From assembly GCF_016097555.1 (NCBI RefSeq), contig NC_054702.1:86810905-86874904 (forward strand): a stretch of DNA of 64,000 nucleotides, written 5' to 3'. Below the pieces are notes generated by a model. It was not told the origin of the DNA. It did not search any database and worked only from the letters and a program-made list of their open reading frames with translations. Below, piece by piece: positions 1-10,125 of the stretch (its first letter is position 1; the number at the start of each line of letters is the position of its first letter). The translations under genes and the position numbers were made by a program. This stretch comes from Gigantopelta aegis. Lineage: Eukaryota; Mollusca; Gastropoda; Neomphalida; Peltospiridae.

Positions 1-975
1 TACTGTACTTTACTTGAAGATTGTTTTATTTGAATGCAAACAAATGGCTCAAATAACACACCTTCTGGGGTAAGATGTGCCATGTCAAGGGGCAAGTTGA
101 TCAATATACTGTACTTTACTTGAAGATTGTTTTATTTGAATGCAAACAAATGGCTCAAATAACACACCTTCTGGGGTAAGATGTGCCATGTCAAGGGGCA
201 AGTTGATCAATATACTGTACTTTACTTGAAGATTGTTTTATTCGAATGCAAACAAATGGCTCAAATAACACACCTGGGGTAAGATGTGCCAGGTCAAGGG
301 GCAAGTTGATCAATATACTGTACTTTACTTGAAGATTGTTTTATTCGAATGCAAACAAATGGCTCAAATAACACACCTTCTGGGGTAAGATATGCAAGGG
401 GCAAGTTGATCAATATACTGTACTTTACTTGGAGATTGTTTTATTCGAATGCAAACAAATGGCTCAAATAACACACCTTCTGGGGTAAGATATGCAAGGG
501 GCAAGTTGATCAATATACTGTACTTTACTTGAAGATTGTTTTATTCGAATGCAAACAAATGGCTCAAATAACACACCTTCTGGGGTAAGATATGCAAGGG
601 GCAAGTTGATCAATATACTGTACTTTACTTGAACATTGTTTTATTCGAATGCAAACAAATGGCTCAAATAACACACCTGGGGTAAGATGTGCCAGGTCAA
701 GGGGCAAGTTGATCAATATACTGTACTTTACTTGAAGATTGTTTTATTCGAATGCAAACAAATGGCTCAAATAACACACCTTCTGGGGTAAGATGTGCCA
801 TGTCAAGGGGCAAGTTGATCAATATACTGTACTTTACTTGAAGATTGTTTTATTCGAATGCAAACAAATGGCTCAAATAACACACCTTCTGGGGTAAGAT
901 GTGCCAGGTCAAGGGGCAAGTTGATCAATATACTGTACTTTACTTGGAGATTGTTTTATTCGAATGCAAACAAAT
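1..975. repeat. Minisatellite array, 100-106 bp unit
   Basis: Nine full head-to-tail units and one partial unit. Units begin at 1, 107, 213, 316, 416, 516, 616, 719, 825 and 931, so the period falls into two classes of about 106 and 100 bp. The shorter class has lost a few bases around the segment before GGCAAGTTGATCAA. The array ends in the middle of a unit at the A-rich segment, and a fragment of that segment plus its 3' flank recurs at 1310-1410. No coding frame runs through it. It probably continues beyond the left edge of the window. Confidence 0.95.
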
Positions 976-1973
976 TCAAACATAATAAACATCGTAATTT
1001 GAAACTCCAAACATATTAAGCATATAGGAATGTCTGATAAACATATTGTGAGTAAGACTGAAAACGTTCCCTTTGAATATGTCTCTACAATAGCCTACTA
1101 CGAGAGATTTCTCGAGAACATATCTCACAAATAATAATATACTTTCATATCTATATAACATACTGTACCATCAAACACGTTAAATCATAGAATAAAGTCA
1201 ATAAAAACGCATTAACATTTGAGAACTAAATTCAAATCCTGTCTCAAACACAAATTACTTGAAAATTCTATCTTGACACGTTATTCTGTATCTGTATCTG
1301 TCCCACACGAAGATTGTTTTATTCGAATGCAAACAAATTCAAACATAATAAACATATTAAGCATATAAGAATGTCTGATAAACATATTGTGAGTATAAGA
1401 CTGAAAACATATTTTCAATATGGAAAAAACATACTGGAAAAAAAGACAATAGAGGTAAGTTGATCATATTTAGAAAACACAATGGGGTAAGTTGTTCATG
1501 GATTACCCCAATCAGACTGACACAACTTGCCCAATACTGGCCATTTTAATATTTTAATTCATGCTGTTAAAATAGTGGCACAAACTTAACCATTACTGTT
1601 CGTAGAAATATAGAGTAAAACAATGTTTTAATTACAAGTCAGGGAACATGCAAAATATTTATGATTCTTCTGATATAAATTAATATACCTTGAGTGATGA
1701 ATCTTACTTTCTCCTGTGTTAAAATGTCTTTTTCAAGGCAAAATTTATACAAGTGTGCCTGCTGCCTGCCATTACATCAATGAGGCACAGGGTCATGGCC
1801 TCTCCAAATATGGTGCCAAATGTCACATGTCTCTATTCAGAAACTAATGGGAAGGGGTGGATCAACTAACCCAGTGGCTCAACTAACCCGTCCCTCCACT
1901 ACGATAACGTAGCGCTGACACCGACAAGGTCTTCTGAGACGTAGGCGAACGTAACATACGAAATAAGCATTAT
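976..1973. other. AT-rich non-coding DNA with a repeat of the array flank
   Basis: No gene is visible. The segment at about 1310-1410 is a direct repeat of about 955-1066: the end of the minisatellite unit followed by the same unique flank. The array edge was therefore duplicated, or both pieces belong to a larger repeat. The rest has only short AT-rich open frames. Confidence 0.6.
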
Positions 1974-2310
1974 CATAGGCGTACGGGTTCCCATTTATTG
2001 GGGGGGGGGGGGGGGGGGGGCTGGTGTTTGCCCGAATTAAACGAAAATGCTCGTATCTGGATAACAACCTTTTTCATATTAGCACTACTGCCCAACAGCT
2101 ATATTGGGTTGCAAACGAATCACAACTCATTTTTACATTGTTACAACTAATTTTGCGGGTAGAATGGTGGAAATACATGGTGAAAAGGCCTCATGTTAGT
2201 ACATTTTGCCCAAATATATATCGTTTTTGCCCGAATTTGAGTATTTGTTCCAGCATTAGGGGGCAGTTGCTACACCCCCACCCCACCCCACCCTGTCTAG
2301 TACGCTTATG
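1974..2310. mobile_element. Short inverted-repeat (MITE-like) element with a G21 tract
   Basis: Begins CATAGGCGTACGGG and ends TACGCTTATG, which pair as imperfect terminal inverted repeats. The interior holds an uninterrupted run of 21 G at 2000-2020 and a region with repeated TTTGCCCGAAT-like words. It lies in the intron just downstream (minus sense) of exon 5 of the saposin-like copy A. No transposase and no convincing target duplication were seen. A G-tract next to short inverted repeats recurs in several other small elements in this window. Confidence 0.5.
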
Positions 2311-2322
2311 GTCCTCACTCAC

Positions 2323-2418
2323 CTACTGGGACCCCATCAATGGTGTGGATGACTACAACTATTTGCCCGGTTCCAGTTCCGTTTTTGGACACATAGGTCA
2401 GTCCAATCGTCCTGGGAC
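2323..2418 (-). pseudogene. Saposin-like gene copy A, exon 5
   Basis: Read on the minus strand, a polypyrimidine tract and CAG precede an exon starting in phase 1 that encodes a stretch containing TYVSKNGTGTGQIVVVIHTI. It ends before a consensus GTGAGT donor. The KNGTGTG motif and the position after the saposin domain match the second half of countin-like secreted proteins of invertebrates. Copy B has the same exon at 16785-16879. The 1-nt end phase agrees with the 2-nt start phase of the final-exon copies at 6.6-7.1 kb. The exon itself looks intact, but copy A is broken in exons 3 and 4, so it is called a pseudogene exon. Confidence 0.7.
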
Positions 2419-3270
2419 CTGGAAGAAATCAGTATTGAACGTTACATACGAGGTAGAATCGTCAGTAAAGCCATGAACTGATACACTAATTTGTTCTGTT
2501 ACGTATATACGAAGGTTACGGTATTTATTTTATAGTATATGTCCATGGCTGTACCAAGCCTAAATTAAGTGCAGTGGAATTACAAAAACCATTCGGGCAC
2601 AGTAATAGGTCATCTCCGATCATTTTTTAAAAGTACGTTTCTTGATGCCCATACCATATGGGTATACTAAATCATTAACGTAATATTTTGAAATTGTCTA
2701 AAATAAATTGAATTCCTGCATTTCGATTTCTATTTCGGGCGTTATTTTGAAAGAATCATATATATCACATGATTAAATCTGCACATAAAATATACTACAG
2801 GTACCGACTTCACAATACATTGTCTTAGGTGTTTATTAAAGCTGTTAATTCTTTATACTTTTAAATGTAATAAAATGTTTATAACATTGGTATTATAAAC
2901 TGCAATCTGGAATGTGTTTGTATTATATAAGCGTTTATATTGGATCATCGTCATTAACTTTAAAACCGTCTCAGGCCATTCGTCGATATCTTTTGGCTAT
3001 AACTGCTAATCTATTATTATCTTCTTTTTTCTTCTTCTTTTTTAACACTCGAAAATATATTAAAACAGGTTGATAATAACTGCTTGTAGTCATAACACGA
3101 GTTTATCGAAATTTCACTCGTGTTTGTATTTTGTATTAGTAAATGATGGTGAGGTGAGTCCGAAGCTTTAAACTGCAAATATTTGAATGTTCGTAGTTTT
3201 ATTCTTCCTGTAGTTAATATACGTCATACATTTCATACTTTGCAATAGTAAATTAAAACGAATCAATTAC
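2419..3270 (-). other. Intron of saposin-like copy A
   Basis: AT-rich sequence between exons 4 and 5 of copy A. No mobile element with clear ends and no open frame of note were found. Confidence 0.5.
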
Positions 3271-3376
3271 CTTGTGGGCCGGATACTGGGGTGATGGAAA
3301 ACTTGGTGATGTGTGCGTCACCATGGTCGTTCACTGCACACATTTTAACTATATCATTTTAGGATCGAGGTCAGCT
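3271..3376 (-). pseudogene. Saposin-like gene copy A, exon 4 (7-nt deletion)
   Basis: On the minus strand the exon runs from an acceptor TTTACACTAG to a donor GTAATT and encodes ADLDP at its start and CAVNDHGDAHITKFSITPVS near its end. This is the expected continuation of a saposin-B/countin-like domain; copy B encodes EDLDDIYFCELVKGCPVF at the same place. At 106 nt it is exactly 7 nt shorter than exon 4 of copy B (113 nt). The missing bases fall just after ADLDP, so the IYFCEL segment with its cysteine is gone and the frame meets TAG. An assembly error is possible but less likely, because the same copy has other damage. Confidence 0.75.
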
Positions 3377-4384
3377 CTAGTGTAAAATATATACATGTAT
3401 GTATCTTTCTTTTTTTAATGTTCAATATATATATATATATATATATATCATTCTAATCATACCATACATCTATCATTTGTATTTTGAAAACAACAATACA
3501 AAACACAATTTAATAAATAACACTCTTTTTTATTGGAAATGAAGGAAATTAATATGTCATTAGTCTAGCGCAAAACATGGTTATTTATGAAACTAAATAT
3601 TCTAATCAACGTAGTTATATAATTAGTTTTATAAGTCGTATAAAAATGTGATTATTAAGTTAGCTGGCCTCGTGCTCTTAAAATATCGTAATACATGTAC
3701 GTGTTTGTAATTAAAAACAAGGCAGGCACGGCGGAAGCTAGAAGATTTAAATTTTTTGGGTTGGGAAGGGGATTGACTGAGATCTAGGGTGCACAGCAAA
3801 GGGGATCGGGATATGCTTCCACGTATAATTTAAAAAAACTAGATATTATAAAATGCAATTTCCTGCAATATACAAGTAATATTCATTTCTGCCTTAAGAT
3901 TTATTACCAATAATATTTTTGATTCAGAGACCGTGTAATGTTGACTACTGGTTGATTTTGTTAATGTCTAAACTACCTGCACATATTGATATAAAAAGAA
4001 ATTCAAGTGGTCCATATACATGTATATATATTTAAAGTCAGTAATAAAACATCGAAACAATTCAAGTGTGCCTTTTTTGTAGTTAGGGTTGGGTGCACAG
4101 AAACATACATTTTAAGGCCTCTTTAGACATACTTGTAAATCATTCAGAGATTTTCTTCTGTGAAATTTTATAAGCCATTGGAAACTATTTAAATGAAGCA
4201 TAACAACTCATGATACTGACTGGCACAAAGTATAGTATCCATTTATAAAAGTCTCATAAAGTAGTATGCGTGCGCGTTTAAACACAACGTTAATGGATAA
4301 GTGCGTATCCTGATGCCATTTTCTATTTTTAAATCATTCATTTATTTATTTATTGCCTTATGTTCGATTTCATCTCCTACTTAC
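3377..4384 (-). other. Intron of saposin-like copy A
   Basis: AT-rich intron with an (AT)n microsatellite at about 3425-3448. No further exon or transposon with recognisable ends was seen. Confidence 0.5.
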
Positions 4385-4520
4385 TTCTGAATGAGTTTGA
4401 TAAATCCATCAATGCCAAGAAAATAACAATCGATTTTATAAAGAGTTCCAATAAGTTCGGAGCCAGTTTTCTCTTCCACCATGTTGCAGAGTTTTGAACA
4501 TGAACCAACCAAACCGACAT
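4385..4520 (-). pseudogene. Saposin-like gene copy A, exon 3 (lost acceptor)
   Basis: Minus-strand exon of 136 nt ending AA before a consensus GTAAGT donor. It encodes VGLVGSCSKLCNMVEEKTGS and then ELIGTLYKIDCYFLGIDGFI, the core of a saposin-B-like fold. Copy B has a 136-nt exon with the same phases and the same SC..LC and TGS motifs. Two defects stand out. The acceptor dinucleotide is TG instead of AG, and one cysteine of the paired motif (LCNFFC in copy B) is replaced by tyrosine (LYKIDC). The preceding exon ends in phase 1, which fits the 2-nt start. Confidence 0.75.
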
Positions 4521-5196
4521 CAGAAATGTATGTAGTGATATCATAAACAATGCTATTATAATATGCACAGACTTACATATCCATGCATATTTTTATGTCG
4601 TGACACAAAACAACAGATAAAAAATGTGCGGGCAACGTGGCATACAGTTAGTAAATGGGATCGAGTCCAAGATGATTTTAACAAAACCGTGAAAGGTCGC
4701 TAGAAAACCCCGAAAACGCTGTTTAAAAAATTGAGTTTTTGGTTAAAAGAAAGATTTGGTTAACACGTGCACTGACGTAGCTAGAAAAGAGGTCATGGGA
4801 GCCATGCCCCCTCCCTGGTTATATTTAACTGTCGCTCCATAATACCACTCATAGACAGTGTAGGTGTCCCACCGCCCCAATATATAATCCTGGTTAGGCG
4901 AATGAAAAAGCGAAATCTTAACTGAATCTGACATACCACAACACACGTACCAACATAATTTTATGAAACACTTGAATAAAGTCTGGTTTCAAAAAAACTC
5001 TGTAACGGACGCAGACCATTGCAGACGGACGCATTTGCTATGTGAAGCCTAGTTTCCATAAAATACGTATCAGGTCGCTGAAAACCAGGCTTAACTCCCA
5101 ACACGTGAGATCTCAACTGAAACCGTACGTATTAACTATCGGCAAGCATTCAAAACACTCTTTTGGGTAAAGACATTCTGGGTAAAGTAGACTTAC
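4521..5196 (-). other. Intron of saposin-like copy A
   Basis: Non-coding in all frames apart from short open stretches. No repeat family was recognised here. Confidence 0.45.
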
Positions 5197-5392
5197 TGAG
5201 AATTATGTTGAGAACGTTGTTGCAAATTTCGAAGGAGACATCGACGCACATTTTACACTTGTCAATAGCGTCCACTCTGTTAGTGATCTTGGAGATGAAC
5301 GACGTCTGGGTCATGATACGTGGTCGGATGTTGAACAAGGCAGGCTGGATGGCGTTCACAGCCACGACTGTCGATAATATCAATGGTATCGT
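5197..5392 (-). pseudogene. Saposin-like gene copy A, exon 2 (signal peptide exon)
   Basis: Minus-strand exon of 196 nt, from a weak acceptor TTTTAAAAG to a consensus GTAAGT donor. It starts in phase 0 with a hydrophobic stretch TIPLILSTVVAVNA, which fits the core and end of a signal peptide whose methionine is on an earlier exon. It continues to VDAIDKCKMCVDVSFEIC, giving the first cysteines of a saposin-B domain, and ends in phase 1, as exon 3 requires. No lesion is visible in this exon; copy A is called broken on exons 3 and 4. The first exon was not found between 5400 and 6000. Confidence 0.7.
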
Positions 5393-6229
5393 CTTTTAAA
5401 AAGTAAAAAAAGGAAAAGTGAAATATTTCCCAAGTATTTTATGCATCAATTTGTTTTACAAAATATTTCAATTTTTAATCATTTTTTTTTTCTTTCTCTC
5501 TTTTTTGTGTGTGGCAAGTTATGTTAGTCTGTCTAGCCTTTAAACAAATACATAATTAGACCTGCACTAACATGTAATGATTTTTTTCTGTGTTTAATAA
5601 TTGTCAATACCTAAATAATAAAGAATCACTAGAAACAATGCGTATTTCCATTTATATATAAATCTGATACATGTATTTTTAATTTATTTACAAGGTAATA
5701 TTGTAAAATAGAAATTTGGTGTAGATGTTTCTTTGATATATACATTATATAAAAAAAAACAAAGCAAAAAATGCTTAAAGGACGTATGAAGTTTTCACTA
5801 TTTTAAGAAAAAACATTCACCCTACCTTCATGTTTGTGATTAATCCAATTTCTTTCGAAAAAAAAACCTTAAAAATGTAATCTGGGTTTCTTATATATGT
5901 GTTTCTGGTATCACCTGTTACGTTTCACAATATCAAGTGTAAAACATTTTGGTGTCGGTCCCTTTGATCTTACCCGTGGCGTATTCCATAGTCCACGGGC
6001 GTGTCTAGCCTAATTTCAGCGATTGCTGAATGGCTGAAGGAAGTCACGCCCACAGATCACATACAGTTCAGCAGGAAGTAAACTAGAGCATTGTTTTAAA
6101 ACGTAACACTGTCTCACTGATATTACTAGTGAAATAACAACATAAAACTGTAAAAGTAAAATAGAATGCATTTCTTCAACAGCAAAAATAAAATAAAAAT
6201 ATAGAATATATATAAATTAAAAAAAATAA
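5393..6229. other. AT-rich spacer upstream of copy A
   Basis: Probably holds the promoter or first exon of saposin-like copy A, but nothing definite can be pointed to. Poly-A and poly-T runs dominate 5460-5880. Confidence 0.35.
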
Positions 6230-6412
6230 AGAAAAAGGGATCTTTTATATGCACCATCCCACACAGGGTAGTACATACCACGGCATTTGATATACCAGTC
6301 GTGGTGAACTGGCTGGATCGAGAAATAGCCCAATGGGCCCACTGACGGGGATCGATCCCAAACCGACCGCGCATCAAGCGAGCGCTTTGCCACTGAGCTA
6401 CGACACACCACT
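6230..6412 (-). mobile_element. tRNA-derived SINE, 5' part (minus strand)
   Basis: On the minus strand it begins with a tRNA-like head: a box A like TAGCTCAGTGGC and a box B like GGATCGATCCC. It continues into the conserved body (GGTATGTRCTA, CATATAAAAGATCCC) shared with copies at 49800, 55785, 59758 and 60735. It is 3' truncated at an A/T-rich tract. The tRNA-like part is not a tRNA gene: no cloverleaf acceptor stem closes. Confidence 0.75.
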
Positions 6413-6622
6413 GGAGGTAATAACTGTTGTTTCAGGTGCGGTTCTAGACACATCACTGGGGGTTGTTGGTTTTTCACATGAAGATACTGATTGTGGTTTA
6501 CTTTCAACTTTACGTTTCTTTGGTGGATCCAGTTTATTAGAAATGTCCGCCAACATCATCCATCACTCGAGCTTCGTCTAGTAGCCTAATACGAGCGTGT
6601 AGTTTCCTTTCTTCCACGTTTG

Positions 6623-6726
6623 TCACGGGAATTTCTCGGGGTGGTAGTTGTCCGATTTCTCGGCGTCCAGCATAAATCTAAAGGAGTAGGCGCCTGGTTT
6701 TGCGGCTTCGTTGAAAAGTCGTATGT
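6623..6726 (-). pseudogene. Saposin-like final exon, copy 1 (premature stop)
   Basis: Minus-strand exon with a good acceptor (CTGTGTTTACAG) starting in phase 1 and encoding IRLFNEAAKPGAYSFRFMLD and then AEKSDNYHPEKFP, followed by TGA. The paralogous copy at 6962-7107 reads CETWKKGNYTLVIC beyond this point, which resembles the conserved C-E-x-W-x-x-G-x-Y-T-V-x-I-C ending of countin-like proteins. Here the first cysteine is tyrosine (DNY for DDC) and the codon for the second is the TGA. Its likely gene is copy B, whose exons 3-5 lie at 16.8-18.3 kb on the same strand. Copy A exon 2 lies downstream of it, so it cannot be copy A's own final exon. Confidence 0.65.
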
Positions 6727-6787
6727 CTGTAAACACAGACATTTAAGTCATTGGAATTTTTTTACAAATATATTTGATATGGAATTG

Positions 6788-6960
6788 TTCGCATCAAGCG
6801 AACGCTTAACCACTGGGCAACGTCCTTGAATATCAAATGCAGTGGATGTATTATCACATCTGTTGGAAAAAGCCATATAAAAGATCCCTTTCTGCTTTTG
6901 AAAAAATGTAGCGGGTTTCCTCTAATCAAAATTTAACTAGTCAATAAAGTGGCAGTGTAT
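6788..6960 (+). mobile_element. SINE fragment between duplicated final exons
   Basis: Contains GCATCAAGCGAACGCTTAACC, ATATAAAAGATCCCTT and TGTAGCGGGTTTCCTCT, which are words of the tRNA-derived SINE family present elsewhere in the window. It is degenerate and separates two direct copies of an exon-containing segment (6588-6790 and 6970-7170). Confidence 0.5.
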
Positions 6961-6961
6961 A

Positions 6962-7107
6962 CTAACATATTACGAGCGTGTAGTTTCCTTTCTTCCACGT
7001 TTCGCACGGGAATTTCTCGGGGTGGCAGTCGTCTGATTTCTTGGCGTCCAGCATAAATCTAAAGGAGTAGGCGCCTGATTTTGTGGCTTCGTTGAAAAGT
7101 CGTATGT
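6962..7107 (-). pseudogene. Saposin-like final exon, copy 2 (acceptor lost)
   Basis: Minus-strand frame beginning like copy 1 (ACATACGACTTTTC) and encoding LFNEATKSGAYSFRFMLDAK and then KSDDCHPEKFPCETWKKGNY, TLVIC and a TAG stop. All expected cysteines are kept. However, the base pair before the exon is AA where copy 1 has AG, and a short insertion separates it from the pyrimidine tract. The two copies therefore have complementary defects: one has the splice signal, the other the intact coding end. Position and phase suit copy B of the cluster. Confidence 0.65.
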
Positions 7108-7323
7108 TTGTAAACATTTATACACAGACATTTGGAAAAATTTTAAAAATATATTTGATATGGAATTGTTTTAATAAGATAAATAAATATTTTAGCAAAT
7201 ATTTTGAATGTTATATTTCTCAGTGTATCAATGAGTTTGAATTAGGTTATACAAATTGTATACGACGAAAGTATGCTCTATACCATCCACATCAAGTTTG
7301 ATCGTTATTCGTCAATAGTTTAA

Positions 7324-7707
7324 AGGGACTGTCCTGCGTTTACAACCATTGTAAAATATTTCCGACTAATAGAACCTTTTCGATGACGTAACATACAAAT
7401 TAAATACATTTTCTTATTTAAAATATCAGTGTCTGTATTTACAAGGTGTTTGTTATTGTCCTAATCCTTGTAGTAGCCCAAACCGGATTTTACCTCCAAA
7501 TAATTTCGTACGTACGAAAAAATATATATCACGAATTAAAGTTAAAAAAAAGAGTGCAACAAACATTAGTATACGACCGCAAACACATTCTATATACAGA
7601 CACTGGTATTCTAAACAAGAAAATGTATTTAGTATGAAATAGTAGTCGCTCATAAGGCTCTGTTATCGCAAACACCTGACAATGACTGCAAACTCAGGAC
7701 AGTCCCT
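7324..7707. mobile_element. Palindromic MITE with TTAA target duplication
   Basis: Starts AGGGACTGTCCTG and ends CAGGACAGTCCCT, with TTAA on both sides. The whole 384-bp element folds back on itself around a central palindrome CGTACGTACG at 7507-7516. A second copy (48822-49187) and a split third copy (from 51657) share both arms and the TTAA flanks. TTAA duplication is a hallmark of piggyBac-type integration, but the end sequence is not diagnostic and no transposase is encoded. Confidence 0.8.
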
Positions 7708-8660
7708 TTAAAGGCTACCTTTCCTAATAGACCTCTTTCACATTCCACTGCGCATGTGCCCGTTGTGGGGTAACTCGAGGACGCAAACCGCGAACTCACG
7801 CGAGATCTCGCAAAAATAGACCTGTGGACAAGTTGGGGGGCATAGACAATGGGAGGCCACCCAATAGGAATGTTAATATCTCCATGATTAATTATTCTAT
7901 CAGTAGGGAACCCGAAAATTCTGTCGACATCCAACAAGACTTATTGGAGAAAATTGTGAATTATTGCTTATTACGAAATAAAAAATATTTGGTTGTCTTC
8001 GCCCGACAAACCATCGGTTCGGATTCGTACGTAATAAATATCGGATATGGGTTGAAATAATATTAATGTGTGCGCGCGTGTATATATATACAGATATTTA
8101 TTGTATTTAACATGATTTAAATATTTATAAAGCATTATACAGATAAATACATTCAGGATTCTTGTCGGGATTTCTTTTTACCAAGTTATTTAAAATTTTG
8201 TTCGGTATTTGGAATAAAATTAAATGATACATATAAAAATTGAGCTATGGTATATAAAACATTAGAATCAAGCCCGTAGGAACGATATCTGGAGTTGGGG
8301 AGGAGAGGGGGCATAATCTGTAGAGGAGGAACACAGTCTAGTTGGTGGGGGGAGGGCAAAAGCCATATTTTAAACCGGGTTTATAAAAGTGGGGCTATAG
8401 TCCCTCCTCCGACTTCTCGGTTGCTACCGACCTTAGAATGGTCAGAAATGTAACTGTATTACATATACAGCTATTTAAATTCGAAGCAAGATTATTTGAC
8501 CTAAGAAAGATGTAAGTTTTATTTATAACAGATTAGACTAGCCGACAGCTCGATAATATAGCTACAAACTCAGGATGGTCTCTTTATTATAAACTCATGA
8601 GGGTTTATTATGCGTAGTCATAACGTACTTTGTTTGAATGTTTGAAGCAAACATATTAAG
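7708..8660. other. Spacer without a recognisable gene
   Basis: Only short open frames on either strand. A low-complexity purine-rich stretch lies at 8290-8400. Nothing supports an exon. Confidence 0.4.
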
Positions 8661-8990
8661 TACCATGACAGGCCCGTAGCCGGGGGGGAGGGGGGGGGGG
8701 GATCGGGAGTTGAGAGTTCAGAATTGAGAGTTCCGCTCAAATGAAAAAGAAAATCGGATTTTACATATAAAAGTCCTTGTCCCCAAATGACCAGGATAAC
8801 GTAGCAAGAACGTCTGTCTGAGGTTCCATTTGCTGAAGGTTCGATCCTCCTCAGTGGGCCCGTATGATTATTTCCCGTCCCAACCAATGACCCATCAAAG
8901 GACGTCGTGTATGCTATCCTGTTTGTATGAGAAGTATGCCATGTATCATTTATTATAAATACATTGGTACGACAAAAACAAACGTTTTTT
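8661..8990 (+). mobile_element. Degenerate SINE/MITE remnants with G tract
   Basis: At about 8668 the sequence CAGGCCCGTAGCCGGGGG resembles one end of the CAGGG-type inverted-repeat elements seen at 45582. From about 8830 a box-B-like GGTTCGATCC and the body word TATGCTATCCTGTTTGTATG mark a worn tRNA-derived SINE. Ends and duplications cannot be fixed. Confidence 0.4.
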
Positions 8991-9133
8991 TTGTCATGGC
9001 TCTTAATGTAACTTGTTAACGTATATTTCGCAACAAAAGTTCGTGTATAATTCTCGAGTGTATCCGGCGTCATATCAATGTTTGGCAAGGGGTTATATAT
9101 ATTTATATGTGTGTGTGTGTATAAATCTCGGGA

Positions 9134-9290
9134 CCCCCCCCCCCCCCCACCCTCCGGTCTACGGCTCCGCGCCTTTGGCACTCGCGTTTGATGAGTTCCG
9201 TTTACATGCAATTTCGACCACCCCCCCCCCCCTCCCCACCCCACCTAGACCTACACATATGTATACACACACACACACACACACACAGAC
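9134..9290. repeat. Poly-C tracts and (AC)n microsatellite
   Basis: C-tracts at about 9135-9148 and 9222-9232 and an (AC)n run at about 9264-9288. The open frames across this stretch encode proline-rich or histidine-threonine runs and are composition artefacts. Confidence 0.85.
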
Positions 9291-9355
9291 ACGCACGCCC
9301 GCATGCATGTATCTATGCATGTATTGATGAATATCTATATATTGTATGTATGTCA

Positions 9356-9434
9356 TACATGGATATTAACGCACTGGCGCAGGGGATAATTAAATCCTTT
9401 CTAGACTCACAAATTGTCCCATGCCGTTGCTGGG
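9356..9434 (-). mobile_element. SINE 3' part, separated from its head by the Gypsy element
   Basis: On the minus strand this is the body (CAACGGCATGGGACAATTTG, then CGCCAGTGCGTTAAT) of a tRNA-derived SINE whose head lies 7 kb away at 16436-16510. Joined at the 5-bp duplication CTGGG, the two halves form a continuous SINE, so the retrotransposon landed inside it. Confidence 0.75.
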
Positions 9435-10125
9435 TGTCACGGGGATCCTATAATACCCGTAACTGAATGAAACACGATTATCAAAATATCTCTCCTAACT
9501 GTATATCTATTAGATCTCTCTGTAACAGGCAGTTATACCCGCTGGCTCGTCTAGGTATGATCAGAGATAAGATCTTATATAAAGTATATATTATTATAGC
9601 ACGTTTAGTTTACTAGAAAACACAACAAAAACACAATACACTTTGGAATCTGTATTAACCTACGCTGACAAATGTACTGCCGCAGTAGTTAATTAACAAC
9701 AACAAATAATAACAACTCAGAACTGATCACTTAATTAGTTAATCTCTAGGTGTCTAGTTTACACAATATGCTAATCACTTCACCGTGACACAACACCCAC
9801 ACGTGTGATAATTGAGAAACGCTTCCAGGAGAACTTAATTAATAAAGGAATTACAACTCTATTCCTAACTGGTTAATTTTTAATTAACCCTTACTACTCA
9901 TTCAGTAATGTGTGACAATTGAGAAACGCTTCCAGGGGAACTTAATTAATAAAGGAATTACAACTCTATTCCTAACTGGTTAATTTTTAATTAACCCTTA
10001 ACTACTCATTCAGTAACCTTGTAACACAGAATTAATACTGGTACCTATCACAATAAAGACAATAACCTACAGTTTACCTAGGTCCTCTAGGATGACTGGA
10101 TAATCTTTATATATACTACTCAAAA

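Noticed and set aside
2024..2476. A 150-residue plus-strand open frame
   Set aside because: It spans a MITE and the reverse of copy A exon 5. The minus-strand exon reading has splice signals and homology.
5163..5399. A 78-residue plus-strand frame
   Set aside because: Antisense shadow of copy A exon 2; it lacks splice or start support.
8618..9466. Open frames of 208, 104 and 92 residues
   Set aside because: Proline, glycine, histidine and threonine runs come from poly-C/G and (AC)n tracts and SINE remnants.
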